Numbered from the stretch's first letter, positions 17,279 to 27,014 are shown. The stretch is DNA of 64,000 bases from Sinomicrobium pectinilyticum (GCF_003725735.1 NZ_RJTM01000028.1:1-64000), one strand, 5' to 3'. Made by a program: numbers and translations. Notes: generated by a model from the sequence alone, not told the origin.

Positions 17279-18007
17279 ATGACACCATTTGTGGCTGAAT
17301 TTTTAGGGACCATGCTCCTTATCCTTTTAGGAGACGGAGTTGTTGCCAATGTAGTGCTGAAGAATACCAAAGGAAATAACGGGGGATGGATTGTCATTTC
17401 CACCGCCTGGGCACTGGCAGTTTTCGTAGGAGTAATGGTGGCAGCGCCCTACAGCGGTGCCCATATAAACCCTGCGGTGACCATTGCGCTTGCCGTCGCA
17501 GGACAATTTGCCTGGAGCAGTGTAGCATCTTATATAGTGGCCCAGATGTTAGGGGCTATGACCGGGGCTTTCCTGGTATGGCTTATGTATCGGGATCATT
17601 TTAACCAGACAGAAGATAAAGGAGCGGTACTTGCCGTTTTTTGTACCGGCCCGGCAATCAGGAGATATTCTTCTAATTTTATCAGTGAAGTGGTGGGGAC
17701 CTTTGTTTTGCTTTTTACTATTTTTTATATCACCGGAGCGGAAATAACATCTTCCCGCGAACCCATAGGGCTGGGATCTGTCGGTGCTATCCCCGTTGCT
17801 TTTCTGGTATGGGCCATCGGTTTGTCGCTCGGAGGTACCACAGGCTATGCCATTAATCCGGCCAGGGATCTCGGGCCCAGGATTATGCATGCCCTGTTAC
17901 CTATAAAAACAAAAGGAGGGAACGACTGGTCTTATGCCTGGGTCCCTGTGGTTGGTCCTGTGGTCGGATGTATCCTGGCCGCCGTTCTGTTTATGGGGCT
18001 TCAGTAA
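17279..18007 (+). CDS. glpF: Glycerol facilitator (MIP/aquaglyceroporin)
   Basis: 242 residues with six spans and two half-helices. The two NPA boxes are GAHINPAVT and GYAINPARDLGPR. The Asp right after NPAR marks glycerol-conducting rather than water-only channels. It lets glycerol diffuse through the inner membrane for capture by GlpK. It is the third gene of glpD-glpK-glpF and is followed by a strong hairpin at 18010. The 75-base gap after glpK lacks an obvious promoter box. Confidence 0.96.
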   Translation: MTPFVAEFLGTMLLILLGDGVVANVVLKNTKGNNGGWIVISTAWALAVFVGVMVAAPYSGAHINPAVTIALAVAGQFAWSSVASYIVAQMLGAMTGAFLVWLMYRDHFNQTEDKGAVLAVFCTGPAIRRYSSNFISEVVGTFVLLFTIFYITGAEITSSREPIGLGSVGAIPVAFLVWAIGLSLGGTTGYAINPARDLGPRIMHALLPIKTKGGNDWSYAWVPVVGPVVGCILAAVLFMGLQ

Positions 18008-18009
18008 AA

Positions 18010-18062
18010 GCCGGAGCCCAGGAGATATACCGTTTGTCTTTGGTATATTCCCGGGCTCCGGC
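18010..18062. terminator. Hairpin at the end of the glp operon
   Basis: GCCGGAGCCC (18010-18019) pairs exactly with GGGCTCCGGC (18053-18062), and the inner arms (ATATACC/GGTATAT) extend the stem. There is no T run on the plus strand. It lies between convergent glpF and the S9 peptidase gene and may serve both. Confidence 0.6.
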
Positions 18063-18087
18063 CGGAATGACAGGTCCATATTCCTGT

Positions 18088-20511
18088 TTACTCTTTATTC
18101 TTTACGTATTTTTCCAGCCACTGGTCCTGTTCCCATAAAATATGTAAAATAGATTCTATGGCAGCATAACCATGGCTTTCTTTAGGGAGCATTACCAGTC
18201 GGGCCGGGGCACCGAAGCCTTTAAGGGCATTGAAATAGCGCTCGCTCTGCATAGGGTAAGTACCGGAATTATTGTCTGCTTTCCCGTGAATGAGCAATAG
18301 GGGCGTTTTCATTTTGTCCGCATGCATAAAAGGGGACATACTGTTATAGATTTCCGGTGCTTCCCAGTAATTCCGTTCTTCGCTCTGGAAGCCAAACGGG
18401 GTGAGGGTACGGTTATAAGCTCCGCTACGTGCTATTCCTGCGGCGAACAGGTCAGAGTGTGCAAGCAGGTTGGCTGTCATAAAAGCACCATAAGAATGCC
18501 CGCCCACAGCAACTCTTTCCCGGTCCACATAGCCCAGGGCATCCACGGCATCTATGGCCGCCTTGGCATTGGCTACGAGTTGTTCCCGGAAGGTGTCGTT
18601 CGGCTGTTTGTCACCTTCTCCTATGATGGGAAAGGCAGCATCATCGAGAACAACATATCCTCGGGTCACCCAATATACGGGAGAACCATAGGAAGGGAAG
18701 GTAAAGGAGTTGGGATTGGATGTTGTCTGGCCTGCACTGCTCTTGTCCTTGTATTCCCTGGGATAGGCCCAGAGGATCATCGGCAGTTTTTCTTTTTTAT
18801 TCATGTCGTAATCCGCCGGCAGGTACAGGGTGCCGCTGAGCTCCAGGCCGTCGTCCCTTTTGTAGGTGATAACTTCTTTATGTATATTTTCTATACTTTG
18901 AAAAGGATTCCGGAAATTGGTTACGGCTATGGGAGCTATCCGTTTTTTCAGGTTCCGGAGGTAATAGTTCGGGTATTCGTTTTTGGATTCGATACGCACC
19001 AGTATTTCTCCTTTTCCGGCATCGATTACGGAGTGAATGTTTTCCAGTTTGTCTGTGAATTGCGATTGGTACAGGCGGTTCTTTTTAAGACTGGCCAGGT
19101 TGATTTCGTCAAGAAAGGGGAACTGACCTTTGTCGGAGTACCCGTCACCGATAAGAAAGGCACTGTTACCATCCAGTTTCAGGGCATATTGCCCGTATTC
19201 GTTTTTCTCCGTTTCGAAGTTCCCGGGATCGCTGTACCGGTCCTGGTAGTTCCGGTCAAAGATGATTTTAGCTTCTTTTCCGGGTTGGGAAGGGGTAAAT
19301 ACATAGGTTTTCGTATTCCGGTTGTTCCACCACCTGTCTGTCAGTACGGCCACCCGGTCATTTCCCCAGATTATTCCCGAAAACCTGTTGATGGTCTTTA
19401 CCAGGGATACCGGTTTTCCTTTAAAAGGTGCCTGTAAAGTGAATACTTCATCCCGGAAAGGAACTTCTTTTTCCGGATCGCCACCATCCAGGGCTTCCAC
19501 CCATACTATCGTTGCGGGTTTATCTGCCCGCCACGAAATACTTCTCTTTCCCTTTTGTGTTGCCATAAAGCCTTTGGGAAGATCTTCTATAAGAGGGGTC
19601 TCTTCTACGGTTTTTATCAGGTTGCCGTTCAGGTCGTATATATTGGTAGTAGAAGGGAAGCGGTATAACGGCACTATATAGGAAAACGGACGGTGAAGCG
19701 TAGTTATCATTACATATGCTCCGTCCGGGGAGAAACGTTCGCCAGAGTACATGGCCTTTTCTTTCCAGAGAGACTTGTTGCCCTCCAGGTCTACTTTGTA
19801 GAGTTCTGAGGTAGTAAGTGTTTCAAAGTTGAATTCATCGTCCTTGCTTTTCAGCAGGTCCTGGTATGTCCGGTTCTGGGCAAGGATGCCGCTGCTCACT
19901 GTTACCGTAGGCCCGGTAGGCACTGCTTCTTCTGTGTCTACCAGTGCCGGCCTGTCTGTCGGGAGCATCCGCACCAGCAAGGATTTACCGTCTTTAAACC
20001 AGCTGAGGGGACTGCCCATATTGGCATTGACATTGGCACCTGTCAGTTTTTTTGCCGTTCCGCTTGCCATGTCCAGTACCCATACCTCCACGCCGGTATC
20101 GGTAGTGTTGGTAAAGGCTATTTTCTTTTCGTCCGGTGAAGGGGTGAAATACGATAAACGCGGATTTGACGGAAGGCCCGTAACCTGTTGCGGTTCCGGA
20201 TCCTTTAGTTTCTTATACTTTATATTGTTGATAAATACGGCCCTGCTGGATATATTGGTTTTGGGATTGATACGCAGACCGGCAAGACGAAGTTCGTCTT
20301 CGGACAGCTCTGCTATGGTTTTATAACTGTTGCGGTATAGCAGCAGCATGTTTTCTTTGTTATTGTCCATCATTACGGAGGGAGGCCGTTGAATGTCTAC
20401 CAGTTCCAGAATTTCTTTCGGAGGTTTTTGATACGTCAGGTTCTCCTGTGCCGGGGAGAAAAAGGAGAACCCGGCACAAAGAAGTGCAGAGAGGAATAGT
20501 TTTAGTTTCAT
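18088..20511 (-). CDS. Secreted S9-family prolyl oligopeptidase-type peptidase
   Basis: 807 residues from the ATG at 20511 (MKLKLFLSALLCAGFSFFSPAQ, a clear signal peptide); the open frame runs 33 codons further upstream without family features. Residues about 30-540 form a beta-propeller-like domain. The C-terminal alpha/beta-hydrolase domain has the Ser nucleophile in GGHSYGAFMTAN, the Asp in LLLIHGKADNNSGT and the His in KESHGYAA. These enzymes cleave oligopeptides, often after Pro or as dipeptidyl peptidases, in the periplasm. Close relatives in Flavobacteria are common glutamyl- or prolyl-peptidase-like proteins; the specificity here is unknown. Monocistronic. Confidence 0.93.
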   Translation of the reverse strand: MKLKLFLSALLCAGFSFFSPAQENLTYQKPPKEILELVDIQRPPSVMMDNNKENMLLLYRNSYKTIAELSEDELRLAGLRINPKTNISSRAVFINNIKYKKLKDPEPQQVTGLPSNPRLSYFTPSPDEKKIAFTNTTDTGVEVWVLDMASGTAKKLTGANVNANMGSPLSWFKDGKSLLVRMLPTDRPALVDTEEAVPTGPTVTVSSGILAQNRTYQDLLKSKDDEFNFETLTTSELYKVDLEGNKSLWKEKAMYSGERFSPDGAYVMITTLHRPFSYIVPLYRFPSTTNIYDLNGNLIKTVEETPLIEDLPKGFMATQKGKRSISWRADKPATIVWVEALDGGDPEKEVPFRDEVFTLQAPFKGKPVSLVKTINRFSGIIWGNDRVAVLTDRWWNNRNTKTYVFTPSQPGKEAKIIFDRNYQDRYSDPGNFETEKNEYGQYALKLDGNSAFLIGDGYSDKGQFPFLDEINLASLKKNRLYQSQFTDKLENIHSVIDAGKGEILVRIESKNEYPNYYLRNLKKRIAPIAVTNFRNPFQSIENIHKEVITYKRDDGLELSGTLYLPADYDMNKKEKLPMILWAYPREYKDKSSAGQTTSNPNSFTFPSYGSPVYWVTRGYVVLDDAAFPIIGEGDKQPNDTFREQLVANAKAAIDAVDALGYVDRERVAVGGHSYGAFMTANLLAHSDLFAAGIARSGAYNRTLTPFGFQSEERNYWEAPEIYNSMSPFMHADKMKTPLLLIHGKADNNSGTYPMQSERYFNALKGFGAPARLVMLPKESHGYAAIESILHILWEQDQWLEKYVKNKE

Positions 20512-20954
20512 TAGTGGAATTTTTAGAATTCCGGTAAAGTTGCTAAAAAAAGCCATAAATAAACTTAAATATTTCTTAAAAAGAAAGAAATATACTGGCC
20601 AGTAAAACAAAAAGAGGAGGATTGCCGTATTGATGTACTATGGCTTTGCTTTTTACAATTTCAAGCGAATCCCGATCTTGTACACTACTCTCGCGAAGTT
20701 TATCATAGCCAGCCGGATTATAGAACCGGTGACGGCAAGGGGCGGGGAATGTTCTTTTCTGTATATTACTAAAGAAAATAAATATAATGGTTTTTGGCAG
20801 ATTGATTTATACCCCCGCAAACCCTACCATGAAATATGCTGTTTAAAGACGGGGCATTTTTCTAAGTTGTAAGTCATACATTTTCACTAAATTTAAGTTA
20901 AATTGCACGCCTGATCTTGATTTTAATAAAAAAAATACCTTAAAAACAGAAAAA
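20512..20954. other. 443-base gap, divergent promoter region
   Basis: Between the S9 peptidase and fabH starts. It is AT-rich near both genes and GC-richer at 20650-20760. The 80-codon frame in it has no family resemblance and I do not call it. A TAAATTGC element near 20897 is a weak promoter candidate for fabH. Confidence 0.5.
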
Positions 20955-21965
20955 ATGTATAACTCCAAAATTTCCGGCCTTGGGTATTATGTACCGGCGA
21001 ATGTGGTAACCAATGACGATCTTTCCAAAATGATGGATACTAATGATGAGTGGATACAGGAACGTACAGGGATACGGGAAAGACGTCATGTGGTACGGGG
21101 AGACGGGGACACTACGGCCACTATGGGAGTGAAGGCGGCGAAAGTGGCTATAGAAAGGGCCGGGATAGATAAAGAGGATATAGATTTTATTGTATTTGCT
21201 ACCCTGAGTCCGGATTATTATTTTCCGGGCCCCGGCGTAATGGTACAGAAGGAGCTCGGCATAAAAACGGTTGGGGCCCTGGATGTAAGGAACCAGTGCT
21301 CCGGTTTTATATATGCCCTTTCCGTGGCCGATCAGTTTATAAAAACCGGAGTGTACCGGAATATCCTCGTTATCGGGTCCGAACTGCATTCTACGGGATT
21401 GGACATGACCACCCGGGGAAGGGCGGTGTCCGTGATCTTCGGGGACGGAGCGGGGGCTGCTGTAATCACCAGGGAAGAAGATAATACAAGGGGAATCCTG
21501 TCTACACATCTGCATTCCGAAGGAGAGCATGCGGAAGAGCTCGCACTTACCGCCCCGGGAATGGGAGGGCGTTGGGTAAAGGATATCCTCGAAGATAACG
21601 ATCCGGACGATGTTTCGTATTATCCGCATATGAACGGCCAGTTCGTCTTTAAGAATGCTGTCGTGAGGTTTAGCGAAGTAATCATGGAAGGATTAAAGCA
21701 AAATAACCTGCAGCCGGGGGATATCAATATGTTGATCCCGCACCAGGCTAACCTGCGGATCTCGCAGTTTGTTCAGCAGAAATTCGGGCTGTCTGACGAT
21801 CAGGTGTTTAATAATATCCAGAAATACGGCAATACCACTGCCGCCTCTATTCCGATTGCCCTTACCGAAGCATGGGAAGAAGGGAAGATAAAAGAAGGTG
21901 ATATCGTAGTACTTGCGGCCTTCGGTAGCGGATTTACCTGGGGAAGTGCTGTTATCAGGTGGTAA
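20955..21965 (+). CDS. fabH: 3-oxoacyl-ACP synthase III (KAS III)
   Basis: 336 residues. The thiolase-fold catalytic triad is complete: Cys115 in VRNQCSGFIYAL, His263 in IPHQANLRI and Asn293 in YGNTTAASIP. KAS III starts fatty-acid synthesis by condensing acetyl-CoA (or branched acyl-CoA in iso-fatty-acid-rich Flavobacteria) with malonyl-ACP. It is a stand-alone gene, not beside plsX, fabD or rpmF, so it may be a second KAS III paralogue. The label fabH is by family. Confidence 0.9.
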   Translation: MYNSKISGLGYYVPANVVTNDDLSKMMDTNDEWIQERTGIRERRHVVRGDGDTTATMGVKAAKVAIERAGIDKEDIDFIVFATLSPDYYFPGPGVMVQKELGIKTVGALDVRNQCSGFIYALSVADQFIKTGVYRNILVIGSELHSTGLDMTTRGRAVSVIFGDGAGAAVITREEDNTRGILSTHLHSEGEHAEELALTAPGMGGRWVKDILEDNDPDDVSYYPHMNGQFVFKNAVVRFSEVIMEGLKQNNLQPGDINMLIPHQANLRISQFVQQKFGLSDDQVFNNIQKYGNTTAASIPIALTEAWEEGKIKEGDIVVLAAFGSGFTWGSAVIRW

Positions 21966-22182
21966 AGTATCGGCCTTTGTCCCGACGGGATCAGATATAA
22001 AAGTTGAGATCCCTTCCTCCGGCGGATGAGCCCGTAACGGAAAACCGGCAATAAACTTCAAGACCAGCAAAGCGTATCAGGCAGATATAATTTGCGGAGC
22101 CTCTATAGTGTTGTTGCAATCCCGAAAAATCTTTGCTGTTAACCCTTTTTTAAAAGTTCCGTTGGCCGGTTTATAGTCCTTG

Positions 22183-23154
22183 TCAAGGAGTAGTTTCGCC
22201 GGTAGTTGCCGTGTATGTACCGAAAGCGGCACTTTGTCCGAGGAGCCTTTCTTCATTGGCATTTAACAGGATCATTTTCTGGAAGTTGATCTGGTGTGAA
22301 AAACCTGTTCTGTCGCTCGTTTCTGTCGTAGCGATGGTTATTTCACCCTGAATAGCTTCATATCTTGCTATTTGTACCGGGGTTTCCGGTTTTTCCTCCA
22401 GGCAGAAATAGTTGTCGGGTACTTCCCCGTCAAATACATAAAAGAATACTCGCGAACCTTCTTCCCCGATGGTGCTGATAATGGGGCTGTCCTCCTCTGT
22501 CTCTTCATTGAGGAACAGGCCTTCTTCGAGGTCGAGTACCAGGGCTATCCCCCTGTCCGTATTATCGGTACCCGCCCTGTACAGAAGAGTATCATTACAA
22601 TGTATGACATTGCCCAGCTCGGCACCGATTGCGGCATTCGGAGGAGAAGTAGTGAATGTCCCCAGAGGAAACCTGTTCTCAATAACCCGTTCCCCGGCAT
22701 CATTCATCAGTACCGCTCCGTGTATAACTATTCCGTGATTGAAACCACTTCCGTCCGATTTGGGAGTGGAGAGGGCGCGGATAACACCTCCTGTGGCTAC
22801 GACCTCCTGTAGTACTGCGGGAGTTGAAGGAGGAACGGTATTACAGAAATAGGTATTTGTTACGGCATCGTCAAAAAAACGGTAATATAACTGGGAGTCT
22901 CCGGGGATGTTACTTTCAATACTGTCCGCAGTGACCCGGTTCCCTAGAAAATTGGATTCCAGCTGCAGTATGAGAGCCTCATTTTCTGCAATTTTGAATA
23001 AGAGCCCGGTATCTTCGAAATTAGTGCAACCTGTAATACTGCTTTCGGAAAAATCCACACGTTCTATTTCCAGGTCGCCGTCGTTACAACTGGCGAGTAA
23101 TAAAATGGCGGGCAGTATTCCAAAGAAAGTATTTTTCATAAAAGTGGATTTCAT
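22183..23154 (-). CDS. Lipoprotein with two tandem homologous domains, unknown function
   Basis: 323 residues from the ATG at 23154 (an ATG at 23139 is also possible). The signal FGILPAILLLASC ends in a lipobox with Cys near residue 23. The rest is an internal duplication. Repeat 1 (about 43-170) reads YYRFFDDAVTNTYFC...GFNHGIVIHGAVLMNDAGER...FPLGTFTT; repeat 2 (about 186-318) reads FFYVFDGEVPDNYFC...GFSHQINFQKMILLNANEER...AAFGTYTA. Both begin with a CxxxxxLL-type segment, and each has a Cys after the YF pair. No catalytic motif is recognised; the copies look like beta-sandwich domains of a surface or periplasmic lipoprotein. The gene lies 157 bases from the divergent cysteine desulfurase gene. 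A small unnamed Flavobacteriaceae family is likely. Confidence 0.8.
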   Translation of the reverse strand: MKSTFMKNTFFGILPAILLLASCNDGDLEIERVDFSESSITGCTNFEDTGLLFKIAENEALILQLESNFLGNRVTADSIESNIPGDSQLYYRFFDDAVTNTYFCNTVPPSTPAVLQEVVATGGVIRALSTPKSDGSGFNHGIVIHGAVLMNDAGERVIENRFPLGTFTTSPPNAAIGAELGNVIHCNDTLLYRAGTDNTDRGIALVLDLEEGLFLNEETEEDSPIISTIGEEGSRVFFYVFDGEVPDNYFCLEEKPETPVQIARYEAIQGEITIATTETSDRTGFSHQINFQKMILLNANEERLLGQSAAFGTYTATTGETTP

Positions 23155-23311
23155 GGTAATATTATCTCTTTCTGACAGGTCTGTATTTTTTAATAAATAC
23201 GCATTCCTGTGTTTTCCGGGCAAAACGCTTAAATTTGCACCGGTATTTCCGGAACAAAAGTAGTGGAAATGTATGTATAACGGATAATATTCCATATAAT
23301 TTTAACAGCCA

Positions 23312-24460
23312 ATGGATAAGATATACCTGGATAATGCTGCGACCACAAGGACACGGGACGAGGTGCTGGAAGTGCTTAATGCATCCCTGAGGGAAAACTA
23401 CGGCAATCCTTCTTCTACACATAGTTTCGGACGTTCGGCCCGGACATTGATCGAAAAAGCGCGTAAAACCATAGCAGGATATCTCAATGCCTCTCCGTCT
23501 GAGATCATTTTTACTTCGGGCGGTACCGAAGCAGATAACATGGTACTTCGCAGTGCCGTTCGGGATTTGGGGATACGTACTGTCATTACGTCTAAAACAG
23601 AGCATCATGCCGTGTTGCATACGGTAGGACAACTGCAAAAGGAATATGGTATTGCGGTAAAATATGTAGTGCCGGACCCGGATGGTACACCAAACAATGA
23701 ACATCTGGAATGGTTGCTTCAGAATGACGACAGTAAAAAGCTGGTGAGCCTGATGCATGTGAACAACGAGATTGGGAACAAAATAGATATTGATGAGGTT
23801 GCACGGATATGCAAGGAGAATAATGCCTTGTTTCATTCGGATGCCGTACAGTCCATAGGGCATTGGGAATGGGATACTCAAAAGACCCGGGTAGATTTCC
23901 TTGCTGCTGCTGCACATAAATTCCATGGCCCGAAAGGGGTGGGTTTTGCATATATCCGCAAAAAATCCGGACTGGCTCCTCTTATTTTCGGAGGTGAGCA
24001 GGAAAGAGGATATCGTGCCGGGACCGAGAGTGTGCACAATATTGTGGGAATGGAAGAAGCCTTGAGATTAGCATATGGCCACCTGGAAGAAGAAAGAAAA
24101 TATATAGGAGGACTTAAAAAATATTTTATAGAACAACTGCGGGAGAAAATACCTGGTGTGGAATTTAACGGAAGCTGTGCGGACGATAGCAGGAGTACCT
24201 ATACGGTAGTGAACGTACGTTTACCATTCAGTAAGGAAAAAGCGCAAATGCTGCTGTTTCATCTCGATCTGAAAGGGATAGCCTGTTCCGAGGGCAGCGC
24301 CTGCCAGAGCGGTAGCCTTACCGGTTCGCATGTGCTCAGCGCCATACTCAGCGATGAGGAATTACAAAAACCTTCTCTGAGATTTTCATTTTCTTCCTTT
24401 AATACGAAAGAAGAACTGGATTACGTGGTAGAAACCCTGAAAGAATTCCGGGAAAGCTGA
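23312..24460 (+). CDS. Cysteine desulfurase (IscS/NifS-like, PLP)
   Basis: 382 residues. It takes sulfur from cysteine, giving alanine and an enzyme persulfide for Fe-S clusters, thiolated tRNA or other sulfur uses. TEHHAVLH stacks on PLP, Lys203 in AAHKFHGPKGVGF forms the Schiff base, and Cys331 in GSACQSGS is the sulfur-carrying residue. It is class I by the SACxSG loop. No iscU, nifU or suf genes are adjacent, so its sulfur acceptor is not evident. The SUF system of Flavobacteria is normally elsewhere, which makes a specialised desulfurase possible. Followed by a perfect 16-bp hairpin at 24481. Confidence 0.92.
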   Translation: MDKIYLDNAATTRTRDEVLEVLNASLRENYGNPSSTHSFGRSARTLIEKARKTIAGYLNASPSEIIFTSGGTEADNMVLRSAVRDLGIRTVITSKTEHHAVLHTVGQLQKEYGIAVKYVVPDPDGTPNNEHLEWLLQNDDSKKLVSLMHVNNEIGNKIDIDEVARICKENNALFHSDAVQSIGHWEWDTQKTRVDFLAAAAHKFHGPKGVGFAYIRKKSGLAPLIFGGEQERGYRAGTESVHNIVGMEEALRLAYGHLEEERKYIGGLKKYFIEQLREKIPGVEFNGSCADDSRSTYTVVNVRLPFSKEKAQMLLFHLDLKGIACSEGSACQSGSLTGSHVLSAILSDEELQKPSLRFSFSSFNTKEELDYVVETLKEFRES

Positions 24461-24480
24461 TTTTCTTCCGGAGATCAGAC

Positions 24481-24527
24481 AAAAATGGCATATATACCCG
24501 ACGTCGTTATATATGCCATTTTTATTA
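24481..24527. terminator. Bidirectional terminator
   Basis: Perfect 16-bp arms (24481-24496 and 24508-24523) with A-rich and T-rich ends, giving a T run in both directions. It lies between the convergent desulfurase and CsgG/LpoB-like genes. Confidence 0.8.
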
Positions 24528-24552
24528 TTTATTTACATCCTGGTGAATATCA

Positions 24553-25182
24553 CTATTTATCGTAAGGGAATTTCCTCGAAGCTTTTTTCATAATAGATTC
24601 TATGATGTCCTGCGTGTTTTTCCCGGATTTTCGCGTGATGGTTTTTTCGAATTTCCATAGTAATTTTCCCGTTTTTCCGTCACTGAGTTTTATGGCGATC
24701 CTGCCGTAATCGCTTTTACCGCTGATTATATCAAAAAGGCTCGGGCTTTCCACGCCTTTGGATATTAATTTGCGCAGCGTGAGGTTGCCGCTTATGATAC
24801 CGTCAACACCCAGTATTTCCGACAATTCTTCTGAAGTATGAATGTCAAGGTTGTTAATGGAGATATTATTCTTATTGAGAATGGCGTTGGTGTTTTTGAT
24901 ATTCTGGAAGTTTACGCGAAACCCCTTTCGGCTTTTCTTTTTGGAAAAATAGCTTTCCAGGGCATTCTGCACCGCATATCCTTCTTTGGCCTCAAGTTTT
25001 TCCAGTTCCTCTTTTGAGAGACTTTCCATGTGTTCCAGTTCCAGGGTGGCCAGGAAAGGAAGGATAGCCAGGGTTTTGTGGTCTTTCGTCAATTCGTCAA
25101 ATTTCTGACTCTCGTAAATAGTCTTTTGAGCCAGGACAGGGACCGAGCATATGACAAATAATAAAAACAGTGCTTTTTTCAC
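24553..25182 (-). CDS. Secreted protein with CsgG/LpoB-like fold, unknown function
   Basis: 209 residues, with a GTG start at 25182. Signal peptide MKKALFLLFVICSVPVLA. The motifs TLAILPFLATLE near the start of the mature part, the ILNKNNISINNL helix region, ELSEILGVDGIISGNLTL and the last strand GKLLWKFEKTI follow the pattern of CsgG/GNA1162/LpoB-type periplasmic proteins (AVLPF...ELG.D.vv.G.v...lvd..tGe.lW). I infer the fold from this pattern only. There is no lipobox Cys. It lies 131 bases downstream of the M23 peptidase gene on the same strand, so the two could be co-transcribed and act at the cell wall. Confidence 0.7.
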   Translation of the reverse strand: MKKALFLLFVICSVPVLAQKTIYESQKFDELTKDHKTLAILPFLATLELEHMESLSKEELEKLEAKEGYAVQNALESYFSKKKSRKGFRVNFQNIKNTNAILNKNNISINNLDIHTSEELSEILGVDGIISGNLTLRKLISKGVESPSLFDIISGKSDYGRIAIKLSDGKTGKLLWKFEKTITRKSGKNTQDIIESIMKKASRKFPYDK

Positions 25183-25313
25183 TCCTAATATTTTTAAATG
25201 ACTGACTCAATGTATGCCGCAAAACCGCGAAGGTATGCGGTCGTGCGGGACTTTTCCATGTGTTCGCCTCGTTGTTTGGGGTACGGGGTAACGGCGGTGC
25301 AAAGTTACTGTTT

Positions 25314-27014
25314 TTACTTTGTTGCCCTGTAAAATGTAGCGTTAAATGTGCTGCTGTTCCCTACGTTGTCCGTAACAGAAAGTTCCAGCTGATGTTTACT
25401 CTCGTTAAAGCGTATATCATTAAAATCATAGGTCAGGGTATTGTTCTTAGGTTCATATTCCATCAATATCCACCTGCCGTTTATCGTGGCCCGATAGGAA
25501 GCTATGCCGCTAAGATCGTCCGAGATTTTTACTTTCAGATAATGATAATTGGAAAGCCACTGGCCTTCTTTAAAATTGATCGGGGTTATTTTTGGGGCTG
25601 TGGTATCTTTTTCCAGTGTAAAAGTGCCGAGATTCCGGGTGTGTGTGGAAAATATGTCACCTCTTTTGTATGTGGTTTCATAGGAAGGCCGTTTCCTGCG
25701 ATCGAGGTACGCGATAAAAAGTTGTTTCCGTTCTTCCTGGGGATAGTCGGAAACATCAAACGACAAAGTAAAATTCCTTTGGACAGGAACTTCGTCATTA
25801 TGAACTTCATAAGTCCCGTTCCCGTTATCCCTCAGGTCAAAATAGAGGTCGTCGTAAAACGTATATGAAGGAAAAAATACGGTAATGTCGCCGGCAGCAT
25901 ATATATTGTCCCTGTTGGTGCGCAGGTAGTTCCGGGTGATCTTTTTTTCTTCTTTATGTACAATCTCCTGCTTCTTGCCTGTTACCGGGATTTGCAGGAC
26001 GCTTTTGTTTCCGTCGAAGTCGCTCACTTCTATGATTACATTGTAGTCCGAATTGTCTTTTATGTCGATAATCCCTTCGTTGAGCCTTTTTCCATAAATA
26101 CTCAGGTTATTTCCGGGAGTTATAAAACATTTTTGTATTCGCTGCCTTTCGCGGACATAATGGCCGTAATCGATCAGTGTATTTATACCTCTGCTTTCGG
26201 CAAAGGAAAAGGTTTCAAAATTGTAGTAGAGTTGTGTTGTTCCGTTAACGGACATCTGCATGGCATAGGCGCCGTTTTTGTTATAGGCAAGGTCCTGCCT
26301 GTCGTAAGCGCGGATACCGAACCCGATTGGCCCATAGGCATCGATTTTGCCAGCCAGCAGTGTACCGTCTGCCTGACGGGTAAATGGTATGGGGAGCGGC
26401 TCCCCCGACCGGTTTACCTGCGAACTGTCACTTAGCGGATATGCATAGAGTTCCTGTATCTCGGGAGGTTGGGAGTCTTTTACCGGGAGGCCGAAAAACA
26501 AGGGGTTTATAGGTTTCTCCGTTTTCGTATCCCGTATTTCAAAATGCAGGTGCGGACCGCCGCTGCCCCCGGTATTTCCTGTGTAGGCGATAACATCTCC
26601 TTTTTCTACCGGTAATTCTGCGGATGCCGGAAAAAGCTCTATGTCAAAAGCTTCCTCACGGTATTGCCTTTCTTTAATGTAAGCCTCTATTTCCGGGGCG
26701 AATTTCTGTAAATGAGCATATACCGACGTATAGCCGTTGGGGTGGGTAATATAGAGGGCCTTACCGTATCCCCAGGGAGAAATCTTTATCCGTGATATGT
26801 ACCCTCCGGCCGTGGCATAGGCTTTTAATCCCTCCCGTTGCTGTGTTTTTATATCAGTGCCGGAATGAAAGTGATTGGAACGCAGTTCGCCAAAAGTGCC
26901 GGAAAGCAGGAGCGGAATGTCCAGCGGAGCACGAAAATAGTCTTTAGGATAAGTTGCCTGCCCGGAAACGGTGATGAATGTCAGGGAAGCAAAAAGGATG
27001 TGGAGTAAACGCAT
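25314..27014 (-). CDS. M23 metallopeptidase (LytM/peptidoglycan hydrolase family)
   Basis: 566 residues with signal peptide MRLLHILFASLTFITVSG. The LytM domain is at the N-terminal end (about residues 45-175): HSGTDIKTQ (His and Asp zinc ligands of HxxxD) and GGPHLHFEIRD (HxH), so the zinc site is complete. The remaining 390 residues are beta-rich domains with Ig-like stretches (YGPIGFGIRAYDRQDLAYNKNGAYAMQMSVNG; DLSGIASYRATINGRWILMEYEPKNNTLTYDFND). This reversed order, peptidase first and long beta extension behind, is a recurring Bacteroidota architecture. It probably cuts cross-bridges of peptidoglycan in the periplasm. Confidence 0.92.
   Translation of the reverse strand: MRLLHILFASLTFITVSGQATYPKDYFRAPLDIPLLLSGTFGELRSNHFHSGTDIKTQQREGLKAYATAGGYISRIKISPWGYGKALYITHPNGYTSVYAHLQKFAPEIEAYIKERQYREEAFDIELFPASAELPVEKGDVIAYTGNTGGSGGPHLHFEIRDTKTEKPINPLFFGLPVKDSQPPEIQELYAYPLSDSSQVNRSGEPLPIPFTRQADGTLLAGKIDAYGPIGFGIRAYDRQDLAYNKNGAYAMQMSVNGTTQLYYNFETFSFAESRGINTLIDYGHYVRERQRIQKCFITPGNNLSIYGKRLNEGIIDIKDNSDYNVIIEVSDFDGNKSVLQIPVTGKKQEIVHKEEKKITRNYLRTNRDNIYAAGDITVFFPSYTFYDDLYFDLRDNGNGTYEVHNDEVPVQRNFTLSFDVSDYPQEERKQLFIAYLDRRKRPSYETTYKRGDIFSTHTRNLGTFTLEKDTTAPKITPINFKEGQWLSNYHYLKVKISDDLSGIASYRATINGRWILMEYEPKNNTLTYDFNDIRFNESKHQLELSVTDNVGNSSTFNATFYRATK

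Noticed and set aside
18322-19437. 371-codon plus-strand open frame
   Set aside because: Shadow of the S9 peptidase gene; the composition is typical of an antisense frame.
20630-20872. 80-codon plus-strand frame upstream of fabH
   Set aside because: No similarity that I recognise, no promoter box, biased composition like neighbouring non-coding DNA.
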